A DNA stretch of 64,000 nt from contig VXPE01000112.1 in the NCBI GenBank assembly GCA_009839745.1, positions 1-64,000 of the forward strand, given 5' to 3'. The translations under genes and the position numbers were made by a program. A model generated the notes under the pieces. It was given only the letters and a program-made list of their open reading frames with translations, was not told the DNA's origin and made no database searches. This document shows, piece by piece, positions 1-8,318 of this stretch; position 1 is the first letter of the stretch; each line of letters starts with the position of its first letter. Source of the DNA: Candidatus Poribacteria bacterium. Its GTDB lineage: Bacteria > Poribacteria > WGA-4E > WGA-3G.

Positions 1-96
1 CTTAAACTTGTAGGCACAATCTCGCCTGAAGACCTTGAAATCATGAAACAGGCAATTGAAGAAGGGTGTGAACAGATTGATGAATCTGAGTGGTAA
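1..96 (+). CDS. Antitoxin of a type II TA pair, C-terminal fragment
   Basis: The first 32 codons of the window are open in frame 1 and end at TAA (94-96). The peptide ends in the acidic tail EEGCEQIDESEW after GTISPEDLEIMKQAIE. This helix and acidic tail resemble the C-termini of short VapB-like antitoxins that precede PIN-domain toxins. The gene overlaps the following PIN toxin by 17 bases, the usual coupled arrangement. The 5' end, including the DNA-binding domain, lies outside the window, so the antitoxin family cannot be named. Inference: it neutralises the toxin encoded next to it and represses their shared promoter. Confidence 0.6.
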   Translation, partial: LKLVGTISPEDLEIMKQAIEEGCEQIDESEW

Positions 97-475
97 ATAT
101 CTGCTTGATACCAACGTTGTCATTGCATTGTTTGCTGGTGATCTGATGGTCCAAGAGAAAGTGAGAAATGCAGAGTACATCGTAGCAGCTCCGCCTGTAA
201 TCGGTGAGCTCTGTTTTGGTGCACAGAAATCTAACAAAGTCACGGAGAATCTGCATAAAATTGACATATTCGTGCAACAAAGTATCGTTTTCCCTTGTGA
301 TTTAGAGACAGCACAATGGTACGGAATCATCAAAGACAGGTTGCGTCGGAAGGGCCGCCCTATCCCGAACAATGATATCTGGATCGCAGCAATTGCTTTA
401 CAATATGACTTGATTCTTGTCACACGAGACTCACATTTTGATGAAGTAGAATCTCTACAGACAGAATACTGGTAA
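80..475 (+). CDS. vapC: VapC-like PIN-domain ribonuclease toxin
   Basis: This 131-residue protein has the PIN-domain acidic quartet: D10 in LLDTN, E43 in IGELCFGA, D99 in NNDIWIAA and D117 in VTRDSHF. PIN toxins of this type are Mg-dependent endoribonucleases that cut tRNA or rRNA. I chose the ATG at 80. An upstream TTG at 56 is in frame but would overlap the antitoxin end by 41 bases rather than 17. The length is normal for VapC and nothing is missing. It ends 3 bases before the convergent E2 gene. The TA identity rests on the PIN motifs plus the antitoxin tail upstream. Confidence 0.85.
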   Translation: MNLSGKYLLDTNVVIALFAGDLMVQEKVRNAEYIVAAPPVIGELCFGAQKSNKVTENLHKIDIFVQQSIVFPCDLETAQWYGIIKDRLRRKGRPIPNNDIWIAAIALQYDLILVTRDSHFDEVESLQTEYW

Positions 476-478
476 CTT

Positions 479-1846
479 CTACACCAACAACAGATACGGG
501 TCTTGAATATAACTGGAGACTGTTTGTAGGAACTGCGCTGCAGGGGCACCATCTATCACACGATGGTCGAACGTCAAACTCAAGGTCAGCATGCTCCGAA
601 CAACAATCTCATCGTCGTGAACGACTGGCTTCTTCAGAATCCGTCCCACCCCAAGAATAGCACTTTCCGGTGGATTGATGATAGGCGTGAACGCATCAAC
701 CCCGAAATTCCCAAGATTCGTAATGGTAAAGGTCCCACCCTGAAGTTCACTCGGTGTCAGTTGATTACTGCGTGCCCGCTCTGCGAAATCTCTCACCTGT
801 TCAGAAATTTCAGATAACCGCTCCGTGTCGGCATTTCTGACGACAGGGACTACCAACCCATCGTCCAATGCGACTGCCACACCGATGTTAATTTCCGGCA
901 ATAGATGAATGCCTTCATCCGTGAGTGTTGTGTTGAGGCGCGGATGTTCCCCCAAAGCGTTTGCGACGACTTTAACGAGCAGATCGGTGTAGGTGAGACT
1001 CACCTCTCTCGCCTGTAGCTTATCGTTGAGCATTCCACGGAGTTCGACGAAAGCCGTTGCGTCAACCTCTGTGTGGAGTGTGACGCTGGCGTTGGTTTGA
1101 AGACTCATGGTCATCCGTTCTGCGATAATTTCACGGATGCCCCCCATAGGAATAACCTCTGTCGCCTGTTGAAGAGCGGGTGCCTCTATAACAGGGGTTT
1201 CAGCGGCGGCTGCGCTCGCTTGCAACACATCGTCACGGACAATCCTGCCATCGGGTCCCGAACCGACGATTGAAACCAGATCGACGCCGTGCTCCTTCGC
1301 CAATCGCCGGGCAAGCGGTGATGCCTTCAGTCGTGTCGTTTCTTCGATTGGAGCGGGTCCTCTTAAGTCAATATATCGCTGGACATCGCTCTCAAGGATG
1401 CGTCCCCCGGGTCCAGAGGCTTTGACTTCGGTCAAATCAATAGCGAGTTTTTCGGCGAGTTGGCGTGCCGCTGGCGAGGCTTTCGGTTGAACAGTTGGCG
1501 TTGGTGGTGTTGCCTTGGGTTGTGCAGGTTGTACTGATGCTTGCGGTTCCGGTGGGGTGTCCACTTCGACTGTCCCCGTGTCCGCCTCAACGCGTGCCAC
1601 TTTCTCTCCGGGTGCACCGATAATCGCTAACAGGGCGTTGACGGGGACATTGGCACCTTCCTCAGCCAGCAATTGCGCGATAACGCCATCCGTGGGGGAT
1701 TCCTGCTCATGGACGACCTTATCGGTTTCAATCTCTAACAGCGGCTGTCCTTGTGTGACGGTATCGCCCTCCTTCACCAGCCATTTCCCGATTTTTCCCT
1801 TTGTCATCGTCTGATCCATCTGAAGCATTTTTAACTCAACTGCCAT
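479..1846 (-). CDS. 2-oxoacid dehydrogenase complex E2 (dihydrolipoamide acyltransferase)
   Basis: This 455-residue acyltransferase has one N-terminal lipoyl domain (about 1-78, lipoyl lysine K43 in EIETDKVVHE). Two peripheral subunit-binding domains follow a Pro/Ala linker (about 123-158 and 175-209, each with the ASPxAR...GPxGRI pattern). The catalytic domain (about 228-455) carries the DHRVIDG active-site motif near the C-terminus. It transfers acyl groups from lipoyl-lysine to CoA in a pyruvate or branched-chain 2-oxoacid dehydrogenase complex. Two E3-binding domains are less common than one and appear to be a tandem duplication. E1 and E3 are not in the window, so the substrate cannot be fixed. 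An AGGAG sits just upstream of the ATG. Confidence 0.93.
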   Translation of the reverse strand: MAVELKMLQMDQTMTKGKIGKWLVKEGDTVTQGQPLLEIETDKVVHEQESPTDGVIAQLLAEEGANVPVNALLAIIGAPGEKVARVEADTGTVEVDTPPEPQASVQPAQPKATPPTPTVQPKASPAARQLAEKLAIDLTEVKASGPGGRILESDVQRYIDLRGPAPIEETTRLKASPLARRLAKEHGVDLVSIVGSGPDGRIVRDDVLQASAAAAETPVIEAPALQQATEVIPMGGIREIIAERMTMSLQTNASVTLHTEVDATAFVELRGMLNDKLQAREVSLTYTDLLVKVVANALGEHPRLNTTLTDEGIHLLPEINIGVAVALDDGLVVPVVRNADTERLSEISEQVRDFAERARSNQLTPSELQGGTFTITNLGNFGVDAFTPIINPPESAILGVGRILKKPVVHDDEIVVRSMLTLSLTFDHRVIDGAPAAQFLQTVSSYIQDPYLLLV

Positions 1847-1864
1847 TTTTTCTCCTATTTTTCC

Positions 1865-2170
1865 TCATGAATGTCCTTCGATCAGTTCAATCAGTAGCTC
1901 AACATTCGCATCTTTTTCCAGAATCAGTGCAAATTTATGATACTCGTCGCCCTTGAAGATCGCCTGAATGAAGGGGCTCAACGCAATTAAGAGTTGGCTC
2001 CCCAAAAAGTTAAGCGGCTTACCGGTCTCTAAAAAGAGAATTGCGGGCGCGGTTAGACCGCGCCGGACAATCCATGTTGCAGCCTTTTCAAGCAGGGCGC
2101 GTTGCTCGGACTCAGGAATATCTTCAAGGACACGTGGGATTTCAGGGTTTGGATTGAACACAGCCAGCAC
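1865..2170 (-). CDS. Conserved hypothetical small protein, 101 aa
   Basis: I do not recognise a characterised family. The protein starts at GTG (2168-2170). It has an acidic, helical N-terminus, the segment WIVRRGLTAPAILFLETG, a hydrophobic stretch GSQLLIALSPFIQAIF long enough for one membrane-associated helix, and an acidic C-terminus. It lies 18 bases upstream of the E2 gene on the same strand, so the two are probably co-transcribed. The Gfo/Idh/MocA gene ends 25 bases further upstream. Possible roles are a membrane-tethered accessory subunit or a small regulator; no catalytic motif is visible. Coding status is supported by the operon position and an uninterrupted frame. Confidence 0.6.
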   Translation of the reverse strand: MLAVFNPNPEIPRVLEDIPESEQRALLEKAATWIVRRGLTAPAILFLETGKPLNFLGSQLLIALSPFIQAIFKGDEYHKFALILEKDANVELLIELIEGHS

Positions 2171-2195
2171 CGAAGCCCTTACGCATACACAACCC

Positions 2196-3236
2196 TTAAA
2201 TCTCTAAGTCGCTCAGGTAATCAGCGATCTGCTTGGGTTGTCCATCAAGCGTTGTTTCCATTGCGGCGATGACAAGCACGAAACTTTTGATATTGTCCTC
2301 AATCCGCGTATCAGAAGGTTCGCCACCATCGAGCCAGTTCAGGAATTCATCAAAGAGATGCTGATGTGCTTGGTAGGGAATTGCCGGTGCCTCATAGACT
2401 TCGGTCTCTCCCCCCACACGGTGGATCGTCATCTGGTTGCCGCCTGCGATTTCCACAGCACCCTCCTCAAACTCAGCGCGATAGTGTTCATGGTTCCAAC
2501 AATTGACGATACCCGCCGATGAACTGTTGCCTTCATAAGAGGTATGGACACCGTTATCCATCCGCATTACATAGAAACCGCTGGAGTAATGCTGGAAACT
2601 CGACCATTCCGGATTCCATCCAAATCCGATTAAGGTTTCACAATCGCCACCGGAGAGGAACCGAAGCATGTCAAGATGATGAACAGAGCCTTCAAAAAGA
2701 AGCCCGAAATCCATATCGTGTCGCCACGCTTTGCCCCACGAAAGATAACGCCGATAATCGCACGCATATCTCCCGACAATGTGTTGCAGCCGTCCCAATC
2801 TACCCTCATCGCGGATACGAATCAATTCCTGTTTATTATCTGCATACCGATAGTTTTGGATAATCGCACACGGTAATCCCGTTTTTTGAGCGGTGTGCAC
2901 CATCGCTTTTGCTGCGTCTAAGGTGTCCGCAATCGGTTTTTCACAGATAACCGGCATCCCGTTTTCCATAGCCGCAATTGCAGCAGGACTGTGAAATTGC
3001 GGTGGGACCGCAATACCACAGAAGTCAGCTTTGACTTCTGCACACGCCTCGTTAAAGTCTGTGAAGAGTTGTGAAGTGCCGAGTCCTAATGCCTCGCCCT
3101 GTGCTGTGAGAACATCTGTACTCACATCCGCTAAACCAACGATTTCGATCCGGTCGCTGAAATTGTTCGTGAAATTGTTGATCCAGCCACCAGCCATACC
3201 ACTGCCACCTATCATTAAACACGTTCGTTTTGCCAT
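2196..3236 (-). CDS. Gfo/Idh/MocA family oxidoreductase
   Basis: This 346-residue protein has an N-terminal Rossmann fold (MIGGSGMAGGWINNF, about 7-22) and the family signature EKP at 99-101 in VICEKPIADTLDAA. The C-terminal alpha/beta domain is the usual length. Members use NAD(P) to oxidise or reduce sugars, inositols or related polyols; the substrate cannot be read from sequence. The GxGxxG is slightly degenerate (GGSGMAGG) but plausible for dinucleotide binding. Upstream of the ATG lies AGGAGCAATCGTTAAAAAAA, the end of the intergenic repeat type also seen before the ABC permease and hen1 genes. It probably supplies the ribosome-binding site. Confidence 0.9.
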   Translation of the reverse strand: MAKRTCLMIGGSGMAGGWINNFTNNFSDRIEIVGLADVSTDVLTAQGEALGLGTSQLFTDFNEACAEVKADFCGIAVPPQFHSPAAIAAMENGMPVICEKPIADTLDAAKAMVHTAQKTGLPCAIIQNYRYADNKQELIRIRDEGRLGRLQHIVGRYACDYRRYLSWGKAWRHDMDFGLLFEGSVHHLDMLRFLSGGDCETLIGFGWNPEWSSFQHYSSGFYVMRMDNGVHTSYEGNSSSAGIVNCWNHEHYRAEFEEGAVEIAGGNQMTIHRVGGETEVYEAPAIPYQAHQHLFDEFLNWLDGGEPSDTRIEDNIKSFVLVIAAMETTLDGQPKQIADYLSDLEI

Positions 3237-3325
3237 TTTTTTAACGATTGCTCCTGGGCGTTGCCTCCGTTGTCGGCAACGATCTAAAATTAGTAAAAAA
3301 CCTACTTTAGGTTATGAAAAGTTTC

Positions 3326-3832
3326 CTAAAGATTTTGCATCAGTTTGCCACGTAAAACGTAATCGTCCTTGCCGCGTCGGACGCGCTCAAGTTCCGCCTC
3401 GGTCGCCTCACGGCGCACCTTTGCTGGAACTCCCATCGCCACTGCACCCGGTGGGATTTTCTGTCCTTCTCGGACAAGCGTCCCAGCTGCGACAACGGCA
3501 TTTTCGCCAATCACCGAACCCGTCAGGAGAATCGCTCCCATGCCGATCAGTGCTCCATCCCCAATCGTGCAACTATGGAGGATTGCACCATGCCCGATCG
3601 TAACATCATCACCGATGAGACACGGAATCTCCTTGTCCATGTGTATCACTGCACCGTCCTGAACGTTCGTGCGACATCCGATTCGGATCGGCTCTAAATC
3701 CCCACGGAGCACGCTGTTAAACCAGATGCTCGATTCTTCCCCAATTGTCACATCGCCAATAACCATCGCTCCTGGAGCGACAAAAACAGACGGATGCACG
3801 TTCGGGGTTATGCCTTCATATTCTATCAACAT
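3326..3832 (-). CDS. Gamma-class carbonic anhydrase-like hexapeptide-repeat protein (YrdA/PaaY type)
   Basis: This 168-residue left-handed beta-helix protein has multiple hexapeptide turns (IGDVTIGEESSIWFNSVLRGD and following). The three zinc-ligand histidines of the gamma-carbonic anhydrase family are present: H64 (VIHMDK), H81 (IGHGAI) and H86 (LHSCTI). The protein should form a trimer with metal sites at subunit interfaces. Some members have carbonic anhydrase activity and others are acyl-transfer or thioesterase helpers, so activity is uncertain. The C-terminal helix (EATEAELERVRRGKDDYVLRG) is typical. It lies downstream of an ABC exporter permease with 12 bases between them and is probably in the same transcript. 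Confidence 0.88.
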   Translation of the reverse strand: MLIEYEGITPNVHPSVFVAPGAMVIGDVTIGEESSIWFNSVLRGDLEPIRIGCRTNVQDGAVIHMDKEIPCLIGDDVTIGHGAILHSCTIGDGALIGMGAILLTGSVIGENAVVAAGTLVREGQKIPPGAVAMGVPAKVRREATEAELERVRRGKDDYVLRGKLMQNL

Positions 3833-3844
3833 ATGCCTTCCTAA

Positions 3845-5503
3845 CTAAAAAAATTGCTGTGCAACCAACAACTTGCGGAGATTTCCTATTCCCCATCTAT
3901 AAGATATTCCGAATACACCCACAAGGAGGATTATCAACCCAACAAATACGACGAGACTTCCCGTATACCATGCTATGACCACGCCAAGAACAAGTGCCAC
4001 ATCAATAATAAGCACCACTGTGAACGTTAAAACCCGAAGGATTGGCTTCCGTGTTTTTGATAGGGTGGTTGTCAATTCTGCCATCCACGATAAAGTTCCA
4101 ACCGCTGTATTCAAGGCGCACGCCGTCGGAAGCGTTAAGAGAGGCGTTAGCATCACTGGCATCCACGTATCCTTTGGAATTTGGAGTAAACACACAGCAA
4201 ACAGAGACCAGAATTCAGCATAAACCAGCGCACAGAGAAACGCAGTCAGGAATTTACTCGTGAACACCAACCTCGGCGTAACAGGGGCGGCTTTCAGCAT
4301 CCACCATGTTTTCGCTTCATCTCGGAGACCGTTACAGCTGATACCGAAGGTAATCAGCATACTATACAGAACTATCTGCACAGTAAGCACCAGTCCAGCG
4401 TTCGTATCCGCACTGCCTTCCTGCACGAGTAAGATAGCGATGTGAACCACCAGAAACAGCGTGAGCATCGCAATGGCAATTAACCGTCCACTGTGCCGGA
4501 CGAAAATGAGAAAGTCCTTTAGCATCATAGATCGTATCTTACCACGTCCGATCGCAAGCCGCATGCGTTCCAGATACGATGCTTTAGAAGCATTGGTGCT
4601 CCGCACGGATTTACGCTTGGAAACTTTCAACTGCCGAATATTTTCCCAACCGCGGCGATAAATCAATTGTGCGACGAGCACTGCCATCCCGACAGCGGTG
4701 AGACTTCCTCCAACACCGCCCAATACCCATCTCAACCCGACACCTATTGTGGATTCAGTCACCCAACTCAACAGCAATTTTCCAATCCACTCGTGTGGAT
4801 ACCACGCAGCAGTCGTATCCGTTGTTCTCTCGGAAGCCCAATCGAGCAACAATTGCTTTAGGTGGATCGGCTCAAACTCGAAAAATAGTGTTAACGATAA
4901 CAGAAAACCTACCGCTACGCCGATTGCAGTGCCGAGTACCTTGAGTGTTGCGAGAAGCCATCCAGATGAAAAGAAACGCGCAATCAACATTACACTGACG
5001 GTGACATAACTCGCAATCATTAACAAAAGACACACGCACACTGGAAATAGAACTGCGTAAAAATGCCACGGTAATTCAAATATCAGACCGAACGCTACCC
5101 ACGGAGGTCCTAAAAAACAGAGGATACTCAGAAAGCGCGTGATAGTGAGATGAATGAACTTATACCCGAAAATTGCGAGTGGTTGAATCGGTGCAGCGTG
5201 TAACAATGCCGTGTCCGGTGCTTCATATAGACTCTTCAGCGAACTCTCCATCAATTCCTTGGCAACCACAATAATCCCGAAGAGCATGAACCCATTAATG
5301 ACACCCAGCAGAAGTCTCGGTTCCGCCTCAGTGCGTCGTAAATGCGCGAAGAGGGAATTTCCTAACACCGAGAGTGCAACGATGAAGACGAGATACCCGA
5401 TACCCTTTAAAGCGGCTTTTCGCCATGCTTCGCCACCACGACTCAGTCCATTTAACCACCCTCGCAAATCCGCTCTCAGCAGAATTATCACATTTCTCAA
5501 CAT
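3845..5503 (-). CDS. ABC transporter permease, ABC-2-like exporter subunit
   Basis: This 552-residue polytopic membrane protein has about 12 hydrophobic segments arranged as two halves separated by a basic cytoplasmic loop (QLKVSKRKSVRSTNASKASYLERMRLAIGRGKIRS region, about 290-325). It follows the gene for its probable ATPase partner (5635-6393), with an intergenic repeat between them. A PspA-like gene heads the operon. The topology and size match the large uncharacterised exporter permeases paired with ABC-2-type ATPases. The substrate is unknown; the PspA neighbour hints at a role in membrane stress or in removing toxic compounds from the membrane. Confidence 0.75.
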   Translation of the reverse strand: MLRNVIILLRADLRGWLNGLSRGGEAWRKAALKGIGYLVFIVALSVLGNSLFAHLRRTEAEPRLLLGVINGFMLFGIIVVAKELMESSLKSLYEAPDTALLHAAPIQPLAIFGYKFIHLTITRFLSILCFLGPPWVAFGLIFELPWHFYAVLFPVCVCLLLMIASYVTVSVMLIARFFSSGWLLATLKVLGTAIGVAVGFLLSLTLFFEFEPIHLKQLLLDWASERTTDTTAAWYPHEWIGKLLLSWVTESTIGVGLRWVLGGVGGSLTAVGMAVLVAQLIYRRGWENIRQLKVSKRKSVRSTNASKASYLERMRLAIGRGKIRSMMLKDFLIFVRHSGRLIAIAMLTLFLVVHIAILLVQEGSADTNAGLVLTVQIVLYSMLITFGISCNGLRDEAKTWWMLKAAPVTPRLVFTSKFLTAFLCALVYAEFWSLFAVCLLQIPKDTWMPVMLTPLLTLPTACALNTAVGTLSWMAELTTTLSKTRKPILRVLTFTVVLIIDVALVLGVVIAWYTGSLVVFVGLIILLVGVFGISYRWGIGNLRKLLVAQQFF

Positions 5504-5642
5504 TTTTTAAACTATTGCTTCTGGGCCGCTGCGTCCGTTGTCCTTGCGGGTCTTCGGTTACTTCGCAACTGGATTTGAGAATCTTGACAGAAAAAAGCAG
5601 TCCAAAGCACACAGCCCATGTCGAAAAGGAAAATTTAAAAAT
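5504..5642. repeat. Intergenic MITE-like element, type B
   Basis: This segment fills the gap between the ABC ATPase and permease genes. Read on the plus strand it starts TTTTTTAAACTATTGCTTCT, continues with GGGCCGCTGCGTCCGTTG and then CCTTGCGG, and ends AAAAGGAAAATTTAAAAAT. The AT-rich ends are inverted relative to each other. The right end provides the TAA stop of the ATPase gene. The left end abuts the ATG of the permease. Closely similar B-type ends are seen at 3237, 30690, 43327 and 52089. Confidence 0.7.
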
Positions 5643-6393
5643 CTGCGGTAAGATCGAGAAAGATATCCTCAAGGGTCGCCGTCCTATCCTGACCAGCATC
5701 GACGGGTCGTCCGTGGTCCCCCTGCCTTTCCTGCTGCAACTCTGCAAGGGTCCCCACAGCAATCAGTTGTCCCTTACTGATAATACCGACTCTATCGCAA
5801 ATACGTTCGGCAATTTCAAGAATGTGTGTTGTCATAAATACAGTGGAGCCCCGCTCACAACGTTCGCGCAAGAGTTCCCTGACAGTTCGGGCACTCCTCG
5901 GATCCAAGCCACTGGTTGGTTCATCAAGAAAAAGAATTTGCGGGTGATGCACAAGGACCGAGATGAGCAGGATTTTCTTCTGCATGCCGTAGGAATACCC
6001 CTTGATTTGATCGTCAGCAGCCTCGGTCAGCTCGAGTTGCTCCAGTAGCATACCCATCTCATTTTCGGCCTGCTCCGGCGGCACTTCATACAAATCCGCT
6101 ATCATCCGGACAAACTGTCTACCGCTCAATGCCTCATAAAGTTGAGGCGTATCGGGCATCAGTCCGAGAATCGCCTTTGCCTGTAAACTCTGTTTCTGAA
6201 TGTCAAAACCGCCGAGCGTTGCGGTGCCAGATGTCGGGCGGAGTAAGCCCGTGAGCATATTGATTGTCGTCGTCTTCCCGGCTCCATTCGGCCCAAGGAA
6301 TCCGAATATTTCACCGGCATCTACCTCAAGTGTCAATGCATCTACAGCACACAATTTACCGAAATATTTCGTTAAACTTAAGGTTTTAATCAT
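5635..6393 (-). CDS. ABC transporter ATP-binding protein, ABC-2-type exporter
   Basis: This 252-residue nucleotide-binding subunit has Walker A GPNGAGKTT at 34-42, a signature motif in divergent form (YSYGMQKK instead of LSGGQ), Walker B ILFLDEPTSGLD and an H-loop in TTHILEIAE. It should power the permease encoded downstream (3845-5503). Its ATG overlaps the pspA-like stop codon by 4 bases, indicating translational coupling. The C-terminal tail after the H-loop is short and ends in ILEDIFLDLTADF-like sequence common in ABC-2 ATPases. The final TAA lies inside the type B intergenic repeat. Confidence 0.93.
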   Translation of the reverse strand: MIKTLSLTKYFGKLCAVDALTLEVDAGEIFGFLGPNGAGKTTTINMLTGLLRPTSGTATLGGFDIQKQSLQAKAILGLMPDTPQLYEALSGRQFVRMIADLYEVPPEQAENEMGMLLEQLELTEAADDQIKGYSYGMQKKILLISVLVHHPQILFLDEPTSGLDPRSARTVRELLRERCERGSTVFMTTHILEIAERICDRVGIISKGQLIAVGTLAELQQERQGDHGRPVDAGQDRTATLEDIFLDLTADF

Positions 6394-7055
6394 TTGCGAT
6401 TACTGCCTAAGACATCACTTTTAAGTTCTGCAAGCACTCGATCAATGTCAGAATCATCTGCGTTTTTTGTCCCATCAGTGGCATCGCGGCGATTTCGGTT
6501 TTCCCACATTTCTGCTTTTTCTTCGGCTATTTTCAATTTGTGTTCAGCCCGCGCGAAAGCAGTGGAGAGAGCATTTTCCGCTGTCGCGATTAATTTATAG
6601 AGTTCCGAGCGGGTCTCTGCTTGTTTCTGACGGTGGGATAGGGTTTCAGCGTCCCCCGCTGCGCTTCGGAATTGCTGATAAAATTCGTGAAGTGCTGTTT
6701 TGAGGGTCGTTACGACTGCTGCCTGCGCAGCAATTTGACGTTTATAACCGTCTGCGAGGTTCAAGTGGTGTTGCCTGCGTCGTTGTGCTTCCCTTGCGCG
6801 TGTTGTGTCCTGATTTTGTAAAGCAGTGTCAGCCTTTTTACTCCATACGTTTGCTGTATCAATAGCCTCCTGATAGGTGCGTTTGAGTGTCTGTTCATCT
6901 GCGATCGCTATTGCTACCAGATCTTTTGCTTCATCAAGCCGCACTTTCATGTCAACAATGGCTTTATCCAGCAGCGATTCGGTACCCTCCACTGCTTCCA
7001 GAAACCGGTTTATATTCTCTCGAATGTCTTCTGAAATCTCCCTAAATCTTTTCAT
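6390..7055 (-). CDS. pspA: PspA/IM30 family membrane-remodelling protein
   Basis: This 221-residue protein is almost entirely alpha-helical and highly charged, with long heptad-patterned coiled coils from about residue 10 to 190, as in PspA/IM30/Vipp1. The start FREISEDIRENINRFLEAVE matches the amphipathic first helix that binds stressed membrane. I chose the ATG at 7055. A GGAGG lies 5 bases upstream, and the predicted transcription start (about 7067) falls on the alternative in-frame ATG at 7067. PspA proteins form rods or rings that protect membrane integrity. Here it leads an operon with an ABC-2 exporter, so it may stabilise the membrane around the exporter or sense its substrate. Confidence 0.82.
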   Translation of the reverse strand: MKRFREISEDIRENINRFLEAVEGTESLLDKAIVDMKVRLDEAKDLVAIAIADEQTLKRTYQEAIDTANVWSKKADTALQNQDTTRAREAQRRRQHHLNLADGYKRQIAAQAAVVTTLKTALHEFYQQFRSAAGDAETLSHRQKQAETRSELYKLIATAENALSTAFARAEHKLKIAEEKAEMWENRNRRDATDGTKNADDSDIDRVLAELKSDVLGSNRK

Positions 7056-7073
7056 CATCGCCTCCATCGTTCC

Positions 7074-7101
7074 ATTATATCCAGTTTGCCGAGAAAATCA
7101 A
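7074..7101 (-). promoter_or_regulatory. Sigma-70-type promoter for the pspA-ABC operon
   Basis: On the minus strand TTGATT (7101-7096) is separated by 16 bases from TATAAT (7079-7074). Predicted initiation near 7067 gives a leader of about 10 bases that begins AUGGAGGCG and contains the Shine-Dalgarno GGAGG. This very short leader supports the downstream ATG at 7055 as the start. Confidence 0.65.
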
Positions 7102-7260
7102 GCGGAAACTTTTATCTTTATGAAAATCTAACCCGCCTCTGTGCCTATCGCCATAATGTAGCCGTCACTCTTATTAGAAACATTGGGCTGGAAAAAGATA
7201 TTTAAAGAAACAATGTTTGACTTTTGAACGAAATGAGAAAATCAGATACCGCTATTCTAT

Positions 7261-8133
7261 CTAATGCTGGCATAATGCTGTATAATTAGCATTGACGAGT
7301 TCGACCCCATAAAGCGCCATTCTATCCATGATTAGACGGATTGCGGGAATATTATTATCGATTAAAATTGAGGAACGATTGTGAAGTGCTGCAGACTCAC
7401 CGAGAGTGCCGCTGCCCGCAAAAAAATCTAAAAGGGTATCACCGGGTGAAGAATGCACCTTGACGATACGGTTAAGGATGCCAAGCGGTTTTTGGGTCGG
7501 ATACCCCGTCTTTTCACCGCCATTCGTAGCAACAATCGTATGCCACCAGACATCGGTCGGTGTTTTACCGCGTGCTGCCTTTGCTTTTCCGACTAACCCA
7601 GGTGCCATATACGGAATTCTGTCCATTTCATCGAAGTTGAAGGTGTAGTGTTCCGGCGTTTTGGCATACCACAAGATGTTATCGTGTTTCGCAGGCCACC
7701 TTGACTTGGGCCTTCCTCCGTAATCGTAAGCCCAAATAATCTCATTGACGAAAGATTCACGTCCGAAAATCTCATCAAGCACTACTTTACAATAATGCAC
7801 TTCACGGTAATCAATATGGAGGAAGAAACTGCCGTGCGGATGAAGCACACGATACGCCTCTTCAAAACGAGGTCGCAAAAACTGTAGATAAGTATCTGAA
7901 CTCTCAAACTTATCGGTGTAATGCATGGTTTTGCCTTTGCGGGTTCGGTACGTTCTTCCTTGGAAGCCGACCCGATCGCCCTCGGCATCCTGTTCGACTT
8001 GGATCTCTGTCCGCTGTTGAAGTTTTCCCGTGTTAAACGGCGGATCAATATAAATCAAGTTAACGCTGTCATCAGGAACATACGTTTGAAGAATTTCAAG
8101 ATTATCGCCATAATAAAGTTGATGCTTAGACAT
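7261..8133 (-). CDS. Solitary DNA methyltransferase (N4/N6 amino-methyltransferase, beta class)
   Basis: This 290-residue enzyme has the catalytic motif IV as DPPF (IYIDPPFNTGK) near the N-terminus and the AdoMet-binding motif I FFAGSGTLGES near the C-terminus. That is the order of beta-class amino-methyltransferases that make N6-methyladenine or N4-methylcytosine. TQKP before motif I is also typical. I chose the ATG at 8133, preceded by AGGAAA, rather than an upstream in-frame start that adds 23 non-conserved residues. No restriction endonuclease lies alongside, so it may act as an orphan regulator of replication or gene expression. Its target cannot be deduced. It has its own strong promoter. 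Confidence 0.92.
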   Translation of the reverse strand: MSKHQLYYGDNLEILQTYVPDDSVNLIYIDPPFNTGKLQQRTEIQVEQDAEGDRVGFQGRTYRTRKGKTMHYTDKFESSDTYLQFLRPRFEEAYRVLHPHGSFFLHIDYREVHYCKVVLDEIFGRESFVNEIIWAYDYGGRPKSRWPAKHDNILWYAKTPEHYTFNFDEMDRIPYMAPGLVGKAKAARGKTPTDVWWHTIVATNGGEKTGYPTQKPLGILNRIVKVHSSPGDTLLDFFAGSGTLGESAALHNRSSILIDNNIPAIRLIMDRMALYGVELVNANYTALCQH

Positions 8134-8252
8134 TCGATTTCCTGTTCTGTATACAATAGGGTGTGAGCGAGCTTCCCGCTGCAAGCGGCAAAAAGGAATC
8201 AATTTCAGTTTTTAATATCGCTTGCGATTTCCCTTCCCTTTTCCTCAGCAAA

Positions 8253-8281
8253 ATTATACCAGTGTTATGGCAATTTATCAA
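8253..8281 (-). promoter_or_regulatory. Sigma-70-type promoter for the DNA methyltransferase
   Basis: On the minus strand TTGATA (8281-8276), a 17-base spacer and a perfect TATAAT (8258-8253). Initiation near 8246 would give a leader of about 113 bases before the ATG at 8133. It is divergent from the promoter of the ruvX-lpx operon 60 bases away. Confidence 0.75.
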
Positions 8282-8318
8282 GTTTCTGTATACTATGTTT
8301 AGGCACATGAGATTTTCC

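Noticed and set aside
41-280. Minus-strand frame opposite the PIN toxin
   Set aside because: It is antisense to a gene with clear PIN motifs and has no recognisable domain.
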